The translations under genes and the position numbers were made by a program. From a virus, in the IMG/VR virus record IMGVR_UViG_3300049595_004693, positions 1 to 64,000 of that record: DNA of 64,000 nucleotides; one strand, written 5' to 3'. Positions 1 through 9,739 of this stretch are shown in pieces. Under the pieces are notes generated by a model, which saw only the letters and a list, made by a program, of their open reading frames with translations, did no database searches and had not been told where the DNA came from. Position 1 is the stretch's first letter. Every line of letters begins with the position of its first letter.

Positions 1-1347
1 TCTACTTTTAGTCAATTTCTATTTGATGGTACGGCAAAAATACTTTCTCCTGATTCTGCCGCAGTGCTTAATAACCAAATCTATGTTTGGACCAACCAAG
101 GTATTTCTCGTATTGGTGAGGCTGGAGTAGATACTGCTTCACGTGTTATCGAAAATACCATTAATGGAATTACTATTATTCCTGGCTACGAACAAAAATC
201 ATTTGGTGTGGCTTACGAACTAGATAGAGCCTATCTACTTTGGACTATTAGTAAATCGGCAGATACCACCGCCACACAATGTTATCGCTATAATTTTTTT
301 ACTAATACATGGACTAGATGGCCAATTGCTAAAAGTTCTGGTATAGTGACCGAATTTGATAATAAACTTTATGTTGGAGCCGGTGATACTAATAGAGTTG
401 AACAAGAGCGTAAATCGTTTAGTAGAACTGATTATTCTGATCGCTCCTATATTTTACAATTACCATTTAATTCTGTTTTAAATAACGTAATTTCTCTTCC
501 TACTATAGAAAATATTCAAGTACATGACGTTATTGCTCAAAAACAATATCTTACAATAGTAGAATTTAATCGTCTTCTTAAAACTATCGACTTAGACAGT
601 GCTATCGTAACGGCTTTAGATAATAATTATTTTTCAACGTTAGCCGCTTCTAGCGGTGTAGATATGGCGGCTGCTGTGCAGGCTGTAGCAGCAAAACTAG
701 ATGTTGATCTAGGAACGTCGTTTGCTTCTATACCTGCGATAATATCTATGGTAAATACTAATCCACTATCTCTTCAAGTAGGATATAATGCTTTAGTTAA
801 TGCAATGAATGCTTCCTTTGAACTTTCATTTGGAAACTATCCATTAGTAAATGATACTACTATGTATGAATCTTTAGTTCTTTCCGTAGATTCAAATCAA
901 CGTAAAGTTACAGTAGAATATAATACTCCATTTATTACCGGAGAATTAACATTATATAAGCATTATTCTGCAGAATTAGCTTGGGATCCTCATTATATGG
1001 GTGATCCATCGCAAGGTAAACATATTAGAGAAGCTAAACTTATTTTTGAAACTACTGCTTTTAGAGATGCTCGTGTAGCTTATGCCACCGATATACTTCC
1101 TTCATTTCAAGAAATAGAATTTATGGGTAGTGGTGGCGGTACTTTTGGAAATAGTGATTACGGAGATATCTATTTTGGAGGAGGTGGGTACTCTGCTCCA
1201 ATTAGAACCTACATACCACAACAAAAACAACGATGTCGTTTTATTCGTTGTAGATTTGGACACGATAACGCAAGAGAAAAATTTTCGCTATACGGAATGG
1301 TGCTAGTAGGAGAAAGTTTTGCTGTTCAAGATAGAGCGTATCGTTAA
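1..1347 (+). CDS. virion/tail protein, 5' end outside window
   Basis: The reading frame is open from base 1, so the gene starts left of the window; the first possible internal start is a GTG at 64. At least 448 residues are visible. The N-terminal half has repeats of the kind YVWTNQGISRIG and a segment ending NRVEQERKSF that resemble the beta-rich stabilisation/tail proteins of short-tailed phages. The C-terminal part is Gly-rich around residues 380-400. Its stop overlaps the next ATG (TAATG), so the two genes are translationally coupled. A virion role is inferred from context; the family was not verified. Confidence 0.7.
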   Translation, partial: STFSQFLFDGTAKILSPDSAAVLNNQIYVWTNQGISRIGEAGVDTASRVIENTINGITIIPGYEQKSFGVAYELDRAYLLWTISKSADTTATQCYRYNFFTNTWTRWPIAKSSGIVTEFDNKLYVGAGDTNRVEQERKSFSRTDYSDRSYILQLPFNSVLNNVISLPTIENIQVHDVIAQKQYLTIVEFNRLLKTIDLDSAIVTALDNNYFSTLAASSGVDMAAAVQAVAAKLDVDLGTSFASIPAIISMVNTNPLSLQVGYNALVNAMNASFELSFGNYPLVNDTTMYESLVLSVDSNQRKVTVEYNTPFITGELTLYKHYSAELAWDPHYMGDPSQGKHIREAKLIFETTAFRDARVAYATDILPSFQEIEFMGSGGGTFGNSDYGDIYFGGGGYSAPIRTYIPQQKQRCRFIRCRFGHDNAREKFSLYGMVLVGESFAVQDRAYR

Positions 1348-1760
1348 TGGCCAAGCTAAACAACCTAAAAAGATTGGTCAAAGAGGACTTTGCGCAGGAA
1401 GATCAAAACTTTGTGCAGAGATTCTCATCCCTATACAATCCTCTTTTAGATCAACTGCAAATTCTTCTGGATAAGAACGTCACCTTTGATAACTTAAATG
1501 AAGATAAAAAGATACTAACAGTAGTGGTTAACTCTCAAGGCGCGCCACTCAACACACAAGCATTCAGATCTACGCTTAAAAGTAAATGCATTGGAATTCA
1601 ATGTATTAGGGCAGTCAATCTTAATATTCTGACACAGTATGTTACCGGAACCCCTCATGTGTCCTTCTCGGAAAACCAAGGACTATTAACTATTCTTAAT
1701 ATTACCAATCTGTTACCTAACGTGCCGTACGAGCTAACGCTAATTTATAAAGGGAATTAA
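1347..1760 (+). CDS. hypothetical virion protein (137 aa)
   Basis: A small protein coupled by TAATG to the tail gene before it. It has an acidic helical N-terminus followed by a beta-rich C-terminal half. No family was recognised. Its TAA stop (1758-1760) is also the first three bases of a late-promoter decamer, so a transcription unit for the next gene appears to start exactly where this gene ends. A structural role is inferred only from position. Confidence 0.7.
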   Translation: MAKLNNLKRLVKEDFAQEDQNFVQRFSSLYNPLLDQLQILLDKNVTFDNLNEDKKILTVVVNSQGAPLNTQAFRSTLKSKCIGIQCIRAVNLNILTQYVTGTPHVSFSENQGLLTILNITNLLPNVPYELTLIYKGN

Positions 1761-1773
1761 CAAGTTATAATAG
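1758..1773 (+). promoter_or_regulatory. late promoter candidate TAACAAGTTA-N3-TAG
   Basis: Exact decamer TAACAAGTTA at 1758-1767, then TAA, then TAG. The ATG of the next gene is at 1777. One of eight exact copies on the + strand, all just upstream of + strand genes. This copy also contains TATAAT (1766-1771), so a sigma70 -10 reading is possible here, but the other copies do not preserve that hexamer and no -35 box is visible. Confidence 0.75.
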
Positions 1774-1776
1774 AGT

Positions 1777-3531
1777 ATGCTCCCTCAAAATCCGCAAGAT
1801 CCGAATAAACCGAATCAGCCTACTACCGGAGCACAGCAGCCTGCTCAGGCACCTGCAGCATCTTCTGGACGTTTTACAAATCTTCAAAAGTATATGAGGG
1901 CCAACGCCCCTGGCGAGTTGGCTGGAAAAGTGAGTGGACGGATTGAGCAGAGTGCTCAACAAGCGGGTCAAAAGATCAACGAAGCCGCGCAAGCGTTTCA
2001 ACAAGCTGCTCAACAAAATCGATTGGCTACGGGTCAAAATAAACAATTTGCCCAGCAGCAAATTCAACAAGCAGGACAAGGAGAAGTCTCAGAACAAGAT
2101 GCTCAGAAATTTCAGGGCATCGCTTCAGGAGGCTATCGTGGTCCTAGCGGTCTTCAGAATGCTCAAAGCCTTGCTGCGCGTGCTCAAAGTGCTGAGTCCC
2201 TTGGTAGGGCTACTGCTACGGAGGGTGGTCGCCAGGCGGTCCTCGGACAACTCTTCGGACGTTCCTCCTACGGAGCCGGACAACAAAAGCTAGACACTCT
2301 TCTTTTAGGTGCTGAGGGAGGTCTTCAGCAGTTACGTCAAGCACGTGCTAGAGCACAGGGTCTTTCTGATCGCGCGACGCAAGAAGCTCAGAAGGCTGAA
2401 CAGCTTGGACAAGCCTATCGCACTGAGGACGAGGGTTTCCGTCAAAAGGTGCAAGAGGATCTTACCGGATCCGCACGATCGTTAGATACTTCCGTCGCTG
2501 AACGAGTAAGAGCCTTGAATGAATCCGCTCCACAAGAGCTTGCTGCAGCTCAGGCAGAGCTTAAGGCGTTCCAAGAATCCGGCGCGCCTATTTCTCAAAA
2601 GACCGCAGACTTATTTGGTCTGTCAGAAGGGACTTCCACGTACGGAGCTGACCTGGCTGGTCTTGTTCGTCAAGGACAACAGGCCACTAAGACTACTGCG
2701 GCCACGGCGGAAGAGGCCCGCAGAGCGCAGGCTCTCGCCAAGCTTGGTGGAAATGTCGTAAATCTTCAGGATCTCAGCGGCACTTACGATCCCACTAAGG
2801 CGGCTTCATATAGAGCCATCGAAGCTGATACGGCTGGTCTTGATCCCTTACTGCAAGATGCACAGTCACAATATCAGCGCGATGCAGAAAAGCGTCGTAG
2901 CGAACTTTTAGGATGGACAGGCACATTCGGAGGTCATGTAGCTTTGCAGGCCGCCAAAGAGCAAAAGGCTAAGGATGCGCTCTTATCTAACTATAATGCA
3001 GCTATTGCCGAAGGCAAAACTCCAGAAGAAGCGGAAGCTATCGCTAATAAAAAATATTCTGAGAATATTTCAAATCTGGCGTGGATTGGTCAGAAACAAC
3101 TTCGAGACGAAACTATTACGGATCGTTCCGGAAGCGTAATTAATCCATTTGCGTATAATGAGCAGATGAATCAGTACGGCCTTTCCGGAGGACTCAACTA
3201 TGGTGGTTGGGAAGGGGAGTATGCTCAGGGAGCAATTCGCGGCATTCTGTCCAACCTTGCTCGTGGAGATGAAGACACGGTACTGGGAGCCGAGAATCTA
3301 GAAGATATATATGCTAGAGAATCTAGACCGAGAGAGTTAGAAAAGCAGTGGCGTGAATCTCAAGTCGGAAAGTCTCTAGCTGATCGAGAAGGCTTCTGGC
3401 AATTTGCCAATAAAAAAGCACAAGAACTTCAAAGCCGCAAACAGGCGGCCTACGATAAGTGGGACACTTCTCGTCAACGTAAAGTGACCATCGGTCCCGC
3501 AATTCAAAATATTATTTCCGGAGGACAGTAA
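1777..3531 (+). CDS. internal virion / DNA-ejection-type protein (584 aa)
   Basis: A long, soluble, mostly helical protein rich in Ala, Gln, Glu and Arg. A Pro/Gln-rich N-terminus (about residues 1-40) is followed by extended coiled-coil stretches. No enzymatic motif is visible. It opens a run of similar proteins (1777-8056), an arrangement typical of the ejection or internal-core proteins of short-tailed phages. A late-promoter decamer lies 19 bases upstream. Its stop overlaps the next ATG (TAATG). The role is inferred from composition and context. Confidence 0.75.
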   Translation: MLPQNPQDPNKPNQPTTGAQQPAQAPAASSGRFTNLQKYMRANAPGELAGKVSGRIEQSAQQAGQKINEAAQAFQQAAQQNRLATGQNKQFAQQQIQQAGQGEVSEQDAQKFQGIASGGYRGPSGLQNAQSLAARAQSAESLGRATATEGGRQAVLGQLFGRSSYGAGQQKLDTLLLGAEGGLQQLRQARARAQGLSDRATQEAQKAEQLGQAYRTEDEGFRQKVQEDLTGSARSLDTSVAERVRALNESAPQELAAAQAELKAFQESGAPISQKTADLFGLSEGTSTYGADLAGLVRQGQQATKTTAATAEEARRAQALAKLGGNVVNLQDLSGTYDPTKAASYRAIEADTAGLDPLLQDAQSQYQRDAEKRRSELLGWTGTFGGHVALQAAKEQKAKDALLSNYNAAIAEGKTPEEAEAIANKKYSENISNLAWIGQKQLRDETITDRSGSVINPFAYNEQMNQYGLSGGLNYGGWEGEYAQGAIRGILSNLARGDEDTVLGAENLEDIYARESRPRELEKQWRESQVGKSLADREGFWQFANKKAQELQSRKQAAYDKWDTSRQRKVTIGPAIQNIISGGQ

Positions 3532-4535
3532 TGGCTATTCCACTTTTAGGCGCCGCTCTACCAATCGTCGGTGATCTTCTCGGAGGACTATTTGGTTCTA
3601 GTAAAGAGAAAGAAGCGGCAAAGAAGCAGCAACAAGCGTTGCAACAAATTATGGGGCTTTCGGCTCCAGAGCTTCGCGATCTTCAGCTTGAAATGCAAGC
3701 GGAAGCTGGTAGACTTAGTCCTGAAGCCGAGAGCGTAGTTACTCTTGGACCATCTCGTATGGAGCAAGTGTCAGCCGATGCCGCTCTAAAAGCTCAACAA
3801 ATGAAAGCTCTCTCTTCTTTGTCGGAAATGGGCAAAGCTGGTATGACCGCTGAAGAACGAGGCGAACTCAACAAAATGCGCCTTATGGCGGCTCGTGATC
3901 AGAAGGCTCGCCAAGATGCTATTCTACAAAGCCGTCAAGCTCGCGGCATGGCGGGATCTGGGGACGAACTTGCAGCTCAACTTCTGGCCTCTCAAGCCGG
4001 TGCTGAGCTAGCATCGCAAGAAGGTGATCGCTTGGCTGCTCAGGCTCAAAATAGAGCGCTTCAAGCCATTGCTCAATCTGGCAGTCTTGCTGGATCTCTT
4101 CGTAGTCAGGATGTTGGTGAGCAATCTGATGTGGCAAGAGCGGCAGACGCCATTGCTCAATTTAATGCTGCTAATCAGCAATCTGTAGGTAGTCGAAATG
4201 TTGGTGCTAGAAACATAGCACAACAAGCTAACCTTCAGAATCTTCAGAATATCATGAATCAAAATGTTGCTGCTAGAAACAAACAGCAAGAGATTAATCG
4301 TATTGAATTAGCACAAAAAAGATTTGAAAATGAAAAAGAGCTTGCTGCCATGAAGGCCGCTGCGCTTGGCGGCGCCGCTGGACAAGATAAGGAAAGCGCA
4401 AAATCTACTCGTGAGTCTTGGTCTAGTATTGGTAAAGGTGTTGGTGGAGTTATTGGCGCTTTAAATTTAGGTGGAGGATCCTCTCCTATAGGTAGTGGTC
4501 GTGGTAAATCTGGATATGGGGGCTCATTAGCATAA
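3531..4535 (+). CDS. internal virion protein with hydrophobic N-terminus (334 aa)
   Basis: The N-terminus (MAIPLLGAALPIVGDLLGGL) is a hydrophobic Gly/Ala segment of the kind seen in podovirus ejection proteins. It is followed by about 250 residues of Gln/Ala-rich helix and a Gly/Ser-rich tail. There is no signal-peptidase site, so this segment probably inserts into a membrane during DNA delivery rather than directing export. Translationally coupled to the preceding gene by TAATG. Confidence 0.7.
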   Translation: MAIPLLGAALPIVGDLLGGLFGSSKEKEAAKKQQQALQQIMGLSAPELRDLQLEMQAEAGRLSPEAESVVTLGPSRMEQVSADAALKAQQMKALSSLSEMGKAGMTAEERGELNKMRLMAARDQKARQDAILQSRQARGMAGSGDELAAQLLASQAGAELASQEGDRLAAQAQNRALQAIAQSGSLAGSLRSQDVGEQSDVARAADAIAQFNAANQQSVGSRNVGARNIAQQANLQNLQNIMNQNVAARNKQQEINRIELAQKRFENEKELAAMKAAALGGAAGQDKESAKSTRESWSSIGKGVGGVIGALNLGGGSSPIGSGRGKSGYGGSLA

Positions 4536-4541
4536 TAACTT

Positions 4542-5945
4542 ATGGACAATCGCAGGCTAATCGGACTTTATCAGCAATTAATGAACTCTGAGGCATCGGC
4601 CTCTTCTCCTATTGAAGATGTGGACTATAACTCACTACCCTCAGAATCTCCTCAATCTACTATAGACGCTTCAGAGGACCCTAGCTTATTTTCTAAAATT
4701 TCTGCCGCTACAAAAAAACAACAAGAATTAGATAATATGAGGGCGCCAAATCAGCCTTCTATTACTCCTCGTATCAATGCCATTCCTCAGTCTTTGCCTC
4801 CTTTAGAACAAGAAATTGCTCCTCAAGACAAGCCACTATCCGCTCCGCTATTTCAAGCTACTTTAGATCCATATGGTGCTGAACTTAATGATGATGCTCT
4901 TAAACAGGCTTATGCTGATAAGCGTAGAGGCGATCAATACGCTGCTATGCTCAAAGCTGGCTCCTTGATTGGGTCAGGCATTTCTGGTGCCGTGTCTGGT
5001 GGCAAAGGACCCTCCTCTGACGTAGACACTTCAGCCATTGAAAAACTAGCTGCCAGTAAACTTGAAGAAATTCAAGGACGTAGAGTTGGTAAAAAAGATG
5101 AGATCAGTTTTGACAAAGCTCGTACTGAGCTTGGAGATACTAATGCTCTTTCTGATCCTAGTAGCAGCATTTCTAAGCTTACAGGAAAAATGTTAAAAAA
5201 CCTAGGTTTAAATATTCCAGAAGGAATAAGCGCAGCTCAACTTAAAGCTAGTGGCATTGATGTTGATCGCATGATGAATGCTAGGGAGATGGCGGAGCAG
5301 CGTAAAGAAGCTTCTAGGATATCAAGAGAAGAGCGTGCTCTTAGTCGCGAGGGACTGATACAACAAAGAAATATTCAAAACATTGAAAAACTTCAACAAA
5401 ACTATAATAAAGATAAAGTAGTTGCTACTGCCAACGAAGGTATCTCTGCAGCTAATATGGCGGAAAGTTTGTTAGATTCCGACACTCCAATTGCAGATGC
5501 AGCTATTAAGCGTCAACTAGCTAGATTGGCTGGTGAGGTTGGTGTAATGACCGATCAGGACGTAGCATCGTTCGGGGGATCTCAAGCCGTTAAGGATCGC
5601 CTGGCTCAGAGTGTAAAAACGATGTCTGATGGTAAGCTGACCAAAGCCAATAAAGAATTTATGCGACAAGTTATTTCTGTTATGCGTAAACGTAGAGAAG
5701 ATCAATTGAAAGATAGAGCTGAATTTTATTCAAAACAGGGATCTAAACGCTTAGGTATTTCACTAGAAGAGGCTATGGATAATATACTTCCAGGACACGA
5801 CACTATGATAGATAAGCAAAAACAAAGTCCGCCTAGTTCTTCTGGTATGGTTAAGGTTAAAGAAATAGCAACAGGAAAGACAGGAAGTATTCCTGCTGAT
5901 AAATTAGAAAAAGCTTTAAATTCTGGAAAATTTGAGCGGATTTAA
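4542..5945 (+). CDS. internal virion protein (467 aa)
   Basis: The N-terminal third is Pro/Ser-rich and probably disordered. A short Gly/Ala hydrophobic patch lies near residues 145-160 (SLIGSGISGAVSGG). The rest is charged helical sequence. No catalytic motif was recognised. It sits six bases after its neighbour in the ejection-protein block, so the same virion role is inferred. Confidence 0.65.
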   Translation: MDNRRLIGLYQQLMNSEASASSPIEDVDYNSLPSESPQSTIDASEDPSLFSKISAATKKQQELDNMRAPNQPSITPRINAIPQSLPPLEQEIAPQDKPLSAPLFQATLDPYGAELNDDALKQAYADKRRGDQYAAMLKAGSLIGSGISGAVSGGKGPSSDVDTSAIEKLAASKLEEIQGRRVGKKDEISFDKARTELGDTNALSDPSSSISKLTGKMLKNLGLNIPEGISAAQLKASGIDVDRMMNAREMAEQRKEASRISREERALSREGLIQQRNIQNIEKLQQNYNKDKVVATANEGISAANMAESLLDSDTPIADAAIKRQLARLAGEVGVMTDQDVASFGGSQAVKDRLAQSVKTMSDGKLTKANKEFMRQVISVMRKRREDQLKDRAEFYSKQGSKRLGISLEEAMDNILPGHDTMIDKQKQSPPSSSGMVKVKEIATGKTGSIPADKLEKALNSGKFERI

Positions 5946-5947
5946 TC

Positions 5948-8056
5948 ATGGTAGATGATAATTTTGGATTTACTCCTGACGAAGATTTAGGCTTTTTAGC
6001 TGATGAGCCAGAAAATCTTAATGTCGATAAATTAAAAGCAGGATTAGCTGGAGCAGCTCAAGGGGCTTCTCTAGGTTTTGTAGACGAGATGGCTGGCGGG
6101 CTTGGTGCCTTATCATATAAACTCGGCGAGCTACTTGGACCAAAGAAAATTGAAGCTACTGAATCGTTGGCTCAGCGTCGTCCAGAGGTCGCGCAAAGAT
6201 TGGAGCAAATCCAATCTAATGTTCCAACATTAGGTGAATCATACAGAGAAGCACGCGACGCTTCTAGAGGCGAGTTTGAAGCTCTTAGAGAAGCTAGTCC
6301 GGGCACGTTTATGCTTGGGGAGATTGCTGGCGGAGTTGCTAACCCTCTGTTGGCTGCGAAGGCGGGGAGCAAAGTCGGCAGCGAAGCTATTAAAACTCTC
6401 GCTAAGCAGGGCGCTAAATTAGGTGCTGTCGGAGCTTTAGGTGTTAGTGAATCCGACCTCACCAAAGGCGACATTACCGGAGCTGCAATGGATGTTGGCA
6501 CTGGAGCTGTTATCGGCTCAATTGCTGGCGGAACTGCTGGAGCACTCGGAGAAAAGCTCAAGCAATATAAAAAGTTTAGAGAATTTGCTAGATCATTTCA
6601 ATTAGGCAAAGAAGGTCAAGGGATTAGTTCCGATGCGGACCAAAGAATAATCTCCGGTCGTGTAGAGGAACAGGCTCAGAAACTGGCTGACTTTATCCAA
6701 GAGCAGATGGGAGCAGCCGGTAAGGCTAAAAAAGCTGCGCTTAAGGGAAAAACTGTAGATCTTACGGACGTTCTCCAGCAAGCTGATGAAAGTTTGGATG
6801 AACTGGGTAGATCTGTTGGAGCCACTGTAGATGAGCTTAAGCGTGCCCGAGAAATCATTCAGCAACAACTCTACTCTCAAGCACCTAAAAAGGTTAAAGA
6901 CAAGTTTCAAGAAATCGTAACTAAACGAATTACAGAAGATCCTGAAACTGGTGAGCTGGTAGGAAAAACTTCTCGCGTACTGAAGGGTAAGGGAGTCGAT
7001 GCTGAGGAACTCCCTGAACTTGTCCCTACTGACATGGATCCTAAGTCTGCTATCTTCCGTACCGGCGAAAAAAGTACCATCGAACAAACTACTCGTGCAG
7101 TAGATGATGAGATTCCAGGAATCCTTCGTGGCGCTGTTCCTGCTGAAGAGGCCGCGCAAGGTGTCCAGGGACTGCAGCGGGCTGCGTTTGGACGCAAGCT
7201 CGACGATCCCCGAGTTTCTCAAATTCTTAAAGGCGTAGCCGCCAAGGCATCCGACGTTGTCGAAGACCTGGCCCCAGAACAAATTGGACCCGCCAATAAA
7301 ATCATGACTGCGGGCTTCGATCTTTTAGAGCAGGTGGGCGAGCCCGAGCTTATTCGTAGTCTTGGAAAAAAACAAGCTTCTAAAGAAACTATTAATTTTG
7401 TAAGACAGCTTCAGGACACTCTAAGCCCTGAAGGTGGTCAACGCGCTCGCACAGTAATCGAACTTTTACAAAAGATGAATCCTGAGAAGGCTCAGAAGAT
7501 CTTCGGCGATCTTATGCGAGCCTCAGAAGATTTTGCTCTTACCAAGGCCGCGGGCTCAGGTGAGCAAATTTCTACCTTAGCGCAATTCACCGGATCTATT
7601 CGCGACTTGGCTCTTAAAGGAGCTAATTTAGCTGGACAAGCTTCTGGCGCTGTAGGTAGAGGGGCGGAACGTACAGGTGTGCCACAAGGTGCACAAGCCG
7701 CTAGATCCGTTATCGAATCTATCTCCCCTACTATCGCCAAGAACTTAGGCATCACTACGCGTGGTGCGGTGGGTCGTGCCCTAGTATCTTCTGTCCTAGG
7801 TAGCCGAGAAGATAATAAAGCGCAAGCAGAGTATCAAAAGCGTTTTGCTAGTCCCGCAACACCCGACGCTCTAAAAATGAGCAACTCTGATTTACAAGCT
7901 ATACAAGTCCGCGCATCTCAGATGGGTGACGAGAGCGCACAAAGATTTTCTCAAGAACTAGAGTCTGCCATGAATGCTCCAGCTTCTCTTCGCAGAAGCA
8001 AGCTTTTCATGATGTCACAAAACCCTCAATATAGAAAGTATTTTTCTGGTAAATAG
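5948..8056 (+). CDS. large internal virion protein (702 aa)
   Basis: The largest member of the left-hand block. Residues 30-60 contain a small-residue motif (LGFVDEMAGGLGAL) that recurs in big phage internal proteins. A second Gly/Ala-rich hydrophobic stretch (about 130-200) could be membrane-active; the remainder is helical and charged. Its start is 3 bases past the preceding stop, so it is in the same late operon. No peptidoglycan-hydrolase motif is visible, so no enzymatic function is claimed. Confidence 0.65.
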   Translation: MVDDNFGFTPDEDLGFLADEPENLNVDKLKAGLAGAAQGASLGFVDEMAGGLGALSYKLGELLGPKKIEATESLAQRRPEVAQRLEQIQSNVPTLGESYREARDASRGEFEALREASPGTFMLGEIAGGVANPLLAAKAGSKVGSEAIKTLAKQGAKLGAVGALGVSESDLTKGDITGAAMDVGTGAVIGSIAGGTAGALGEKLKQYKKFREFARSFQLGKEGQGISSDADQRIISGRVEEQAQKLADFIQEQMGAAGKAKKAALKGKTVDLTDVLQQADESLDELGRSVGATVDELKRAREIIQQQLYSQAPKKVKDKFQEIVTKRITEDPETGELVGKTSRVLKGKGVDAEELPELVPTDMDPKSAIFRTGEKSTIEQTTRAVDDEIPGILRGAVPAEEAAQGVQGLQRAAFGRKLDDPRVSQILKGVAAKASDVVEDLAPEQIGPANKIMTAGFDLLEQVGEPELIRSLGKKQASKETINFVRQLQDTLSPEGGQRARTVIELLQKMNPEKAQKIFGDLMRASEDFALTKAAGSGEQISTLAQFTGSIRDLALKGANLAGQASGAVGRGAERTGVPQGAQAARSVIESISPTIAKNLGITTRGAVGRALVSSVLGSREDNKAQAEYQKRFASPATPDALKMSNSDLQAIQVRASQMGDESAQRFSQELESAMNAPASLRRSKLFMMSQNPQYRKYFSGK

Positions 8057-8058
8057 CT

Positions 8059-8361
8059 ATGGCAGATGATACCAAGATAGCAGAAATGCACGAAGATATT
8101 AAGGAAATTAGAGGTGACGTTAAGGAGCTTATTGTGCGCCAAGCGGAGCACAACGTCATTTTAAAGCAGCACGAGCAGCGCTCCACTACTTTAGAAGCTC
8201 AAGTGTCTCTTAAAGAAAAAGAACTGTTCGAGCGGCTTAAGCCCATTGAGAAGCACGTCAACTTAGTTGACGCCACTTTTAAAATTTCGGGCATTTTATT
8301 TGGAGCAGCTAGCGGAGCTTATGTTATTCTTCAGATTCTTCGCTTTTTTTCTCTGCTCTAA
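8059..8361 (+). CDS. coiled-coil membrane-anchored protein, XhlA/holin-like
   Basis: About 75 residues of charged coiled coil precede one C-terminal transmembrane segment (ISGILFGAASGAYVILQIL). This layout resembles the XhlA family of haemolysin/holin-associated proteins. It is the last gene of the left late operon. Its last 38 bases overlap the 3' end of the convergent gene on the other strand. A lysis role is plausible but not shown. Confidence 0.65.
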   Translation: MADDTKIAEMHEDIKEIRGDVKELIVRQAEHNVILKQHEQRSTTLEAQVSLKEKELFERLKPIEKHVNLVDATFKISGILFGAASGAYVILQILRFFSLL

Positions 8362-8776
8362 AATCGATTAGCTCAATCATAGCATCTTCTATTTCGTCCT
8401 TAGTAGCCTCGAACTTTCTCCACTTAGCCGCTACTTCTTGGGACTCTAATTTCTTATCTCCAACTCGCTCCGTCTTAATCCCACCCAGGCTATAAATACA
8501 ACGATTACTAGCGTTGTTTTTATTATAGATTTCCCTTTTAGCTTTCTTTGTTTTGTTTAGTTTCTTGCCGCTATGGGCGAAGTCCGCAAGAACTTCTTCA
8601 CGAACAAAAGAGGTGAGCCATTCCTTTTCTTTATCAGAGAGCTTGGACACATAGTCCATGTCTAGCTTCCATTTACGAGAGCCTAGCTTACCAAGCCCCT
8701 CCGCTGCTAGGCTTTCTTTCTTTCTTGGAGAAGCCCCACCTTTGCCTTTTTTTTGGCGCTGTGCCTTCTTGGCCAT
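8324..8776 (-). CDS. hypothetical basic protein (150 aa)
   Basis: Lys-rich N-terminus, then a mixed charged domain. No family was recognised. It ends inside the convergent late gene (38 bp tail-to-tail overlap) and starts 89 bp inside the gene upstream of it. The ATG at 8776 has no clear Shine-Dalgarno, whereas the ATG at 8659 has GGAAG at a fair distance, so the protein may really begin at residue 40. It is the last gene of the early operon that starts near 13.4 kb. Confidence 0.6.
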   Translation of the reverse strand: MAKKAQRQKKGKGGASPRKKESLAAEGLGKLGSRKWKLDMDYVSKLSDKEKEWLTSFVREEVLADFAHSGKKLNKTKKAKREIYNKNNASNRCIYSLGGIKTERVGDKKLESQEVAAKWRKFEATKDEIEDAMIELIDFRAEKKSEESEE

Positions 8777-9215
8777 AATATATTGTGTTACCTTTAAGGT
8801 GTAGTGTTCCCTCGCTAAGTCCTTTTAGGAAGGGGTTAAGTTCTAGGTTATAGATATTCCTAGTTTTTTGCCCCAACGCTCTACTCATCAATTTATAGAA
8901 GGTGAGGTCGATCATGGGGTTAGGAGTCCATAGACAATACATCTCATACACTACTTGGCGATGTACTTTATGGTTGCCTGCCTTGATGTCGCTAACGAGC
9001 AAGAAGCGTTCAGCTTCATTAAGTCCAGTATACTGCGTTACGTCCGTCTTGTCAACTTTTTGTACAGCGTATTGTAAAAGAACTTCTTCGTCAAGCTCAA
9101 AAGCTTGTCGCTTGCTCTCTCTGGCTATCTCTTGCTCTTTCTGACGACAGTGAATACACTTAGGTGTGTCATGTAAGTGTTGTTTATTACAAGAGATACA
9201 AATGGGCCTCGACAT
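8688..9215 (-). CDS. zinc-ribbon protein (175 aa)
   Basis: The N-terminus carries two CxxC knuckles (ICISC and KCIHC), giving a four-cysteine zinc ribbon in the first 25 residues, followed by an uncharacterised helical domain and a basic tail. GTGAGG sits just before the ATG. The function is unknown; a small ribbon plus a basic tail suits a nucleic-acid or transcription-complex binder, but that is inference. Confidence 0.65.
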   Translation of the reverse strand: MSRPICISCNKQHLHDTPKCIHCRQKEQEIARESKRQAFELDEEVLLQYAVQKVDKTDVTQYTGLNEAERFLLVSDIKAGNHKVHRQVVYEMYCLWTPNPMIDLTFYKLMSRALGQKTRNIYNLELNPFLKGLSEGTLHLKGNTIYYGQEGTAPKKRQRWGFSKKERKPSSGGAW

Positions 9216-9219
9216 AACC

Positions 9220-9738
9220 TCACGAGTTTTTTTCTATATGTTCGGCTAGAGCTTTGAGTTGAGCCGGGGTAAATGTGCCATCCAGCACGACTTCCTTACA
9301 CCCCTTATTCCAACTAATATAATTCTTTGTAGAATATACTTCGGTGTCTGTCACAGATGCTCCGCCTAGAGTTTCGCTAAGCGTTAATGTTCGCACAGTG
9401 GCCTTCATGTTTTCTGGGAATGGTGCGCCGTGTATGAAATATTCTCCTACGCCAGTCCTAGTGTAGTCTTTTAGACTAGAGGACAGGTCGTACTCTAGTG
9501 CGGCTATCTGCTCATCGGTAATATCGAACTGTGTTGCCCATCCCCACTTAAGAACCTTACAAGGACGAATGCCGCGCATGCTTTCGTAGCTAACTGGCCA
9601 AATGTACTCATGAAGCCCATCAGACTCCTGTATAACATAGTGGTTTTGCTTTACCTTATAATTGCCTGTAAATTTCAGCCTATCTGTCATAGCCTCGCGA
9701 AAATACGCTAGTGACGGACACAGTACAAAATAGGTCAT
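9220..9738 (-). CDS. hypothetical protein (172 aa)
   Basis: No family was recognised. The ATG at 9738 was chosen because GGAG lies six bases upstream and because a longer frame (start 9777) would run deep into the small gene before it. Trp/Tyr-rich, mixed alpha/beta and soluble. It is in the early operon between a 59-residue gene and the zinc-ribbon gene. Confidence 0.6.
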   Translation of the reverse strand: MTYFVLCPSLAYFREAMTDRLKFTGNYKVKQNHYVIQESDGLHEYIWPVSYESMRGIRPCKVLKWGWATQFDITDEQIAALEYDLSSSLKDYTRTGVGEYFIHGAPFPENMKATVRTLTLSETLGGASVTDTEVYSTKNYISWNKGCKEVVLDGTFTPAQLKALAEHIEKNS

Positions 9739-9739
9739 A

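Noticed and set aside
1766-1771. TATAAT at the first late motif as an ordinary sigma70 -10 box
   Set aside because: The hexamer is not kept in the other seven copies and no -35 is present; the conserved block is the decamer before it.
6602-7282. 226-residue - strand ORF opposite the large internal virion gene
   Set aside because: A shadow of the strongly coding + strand gene, with Ser/Leu-rich composition typical of antisense frames.
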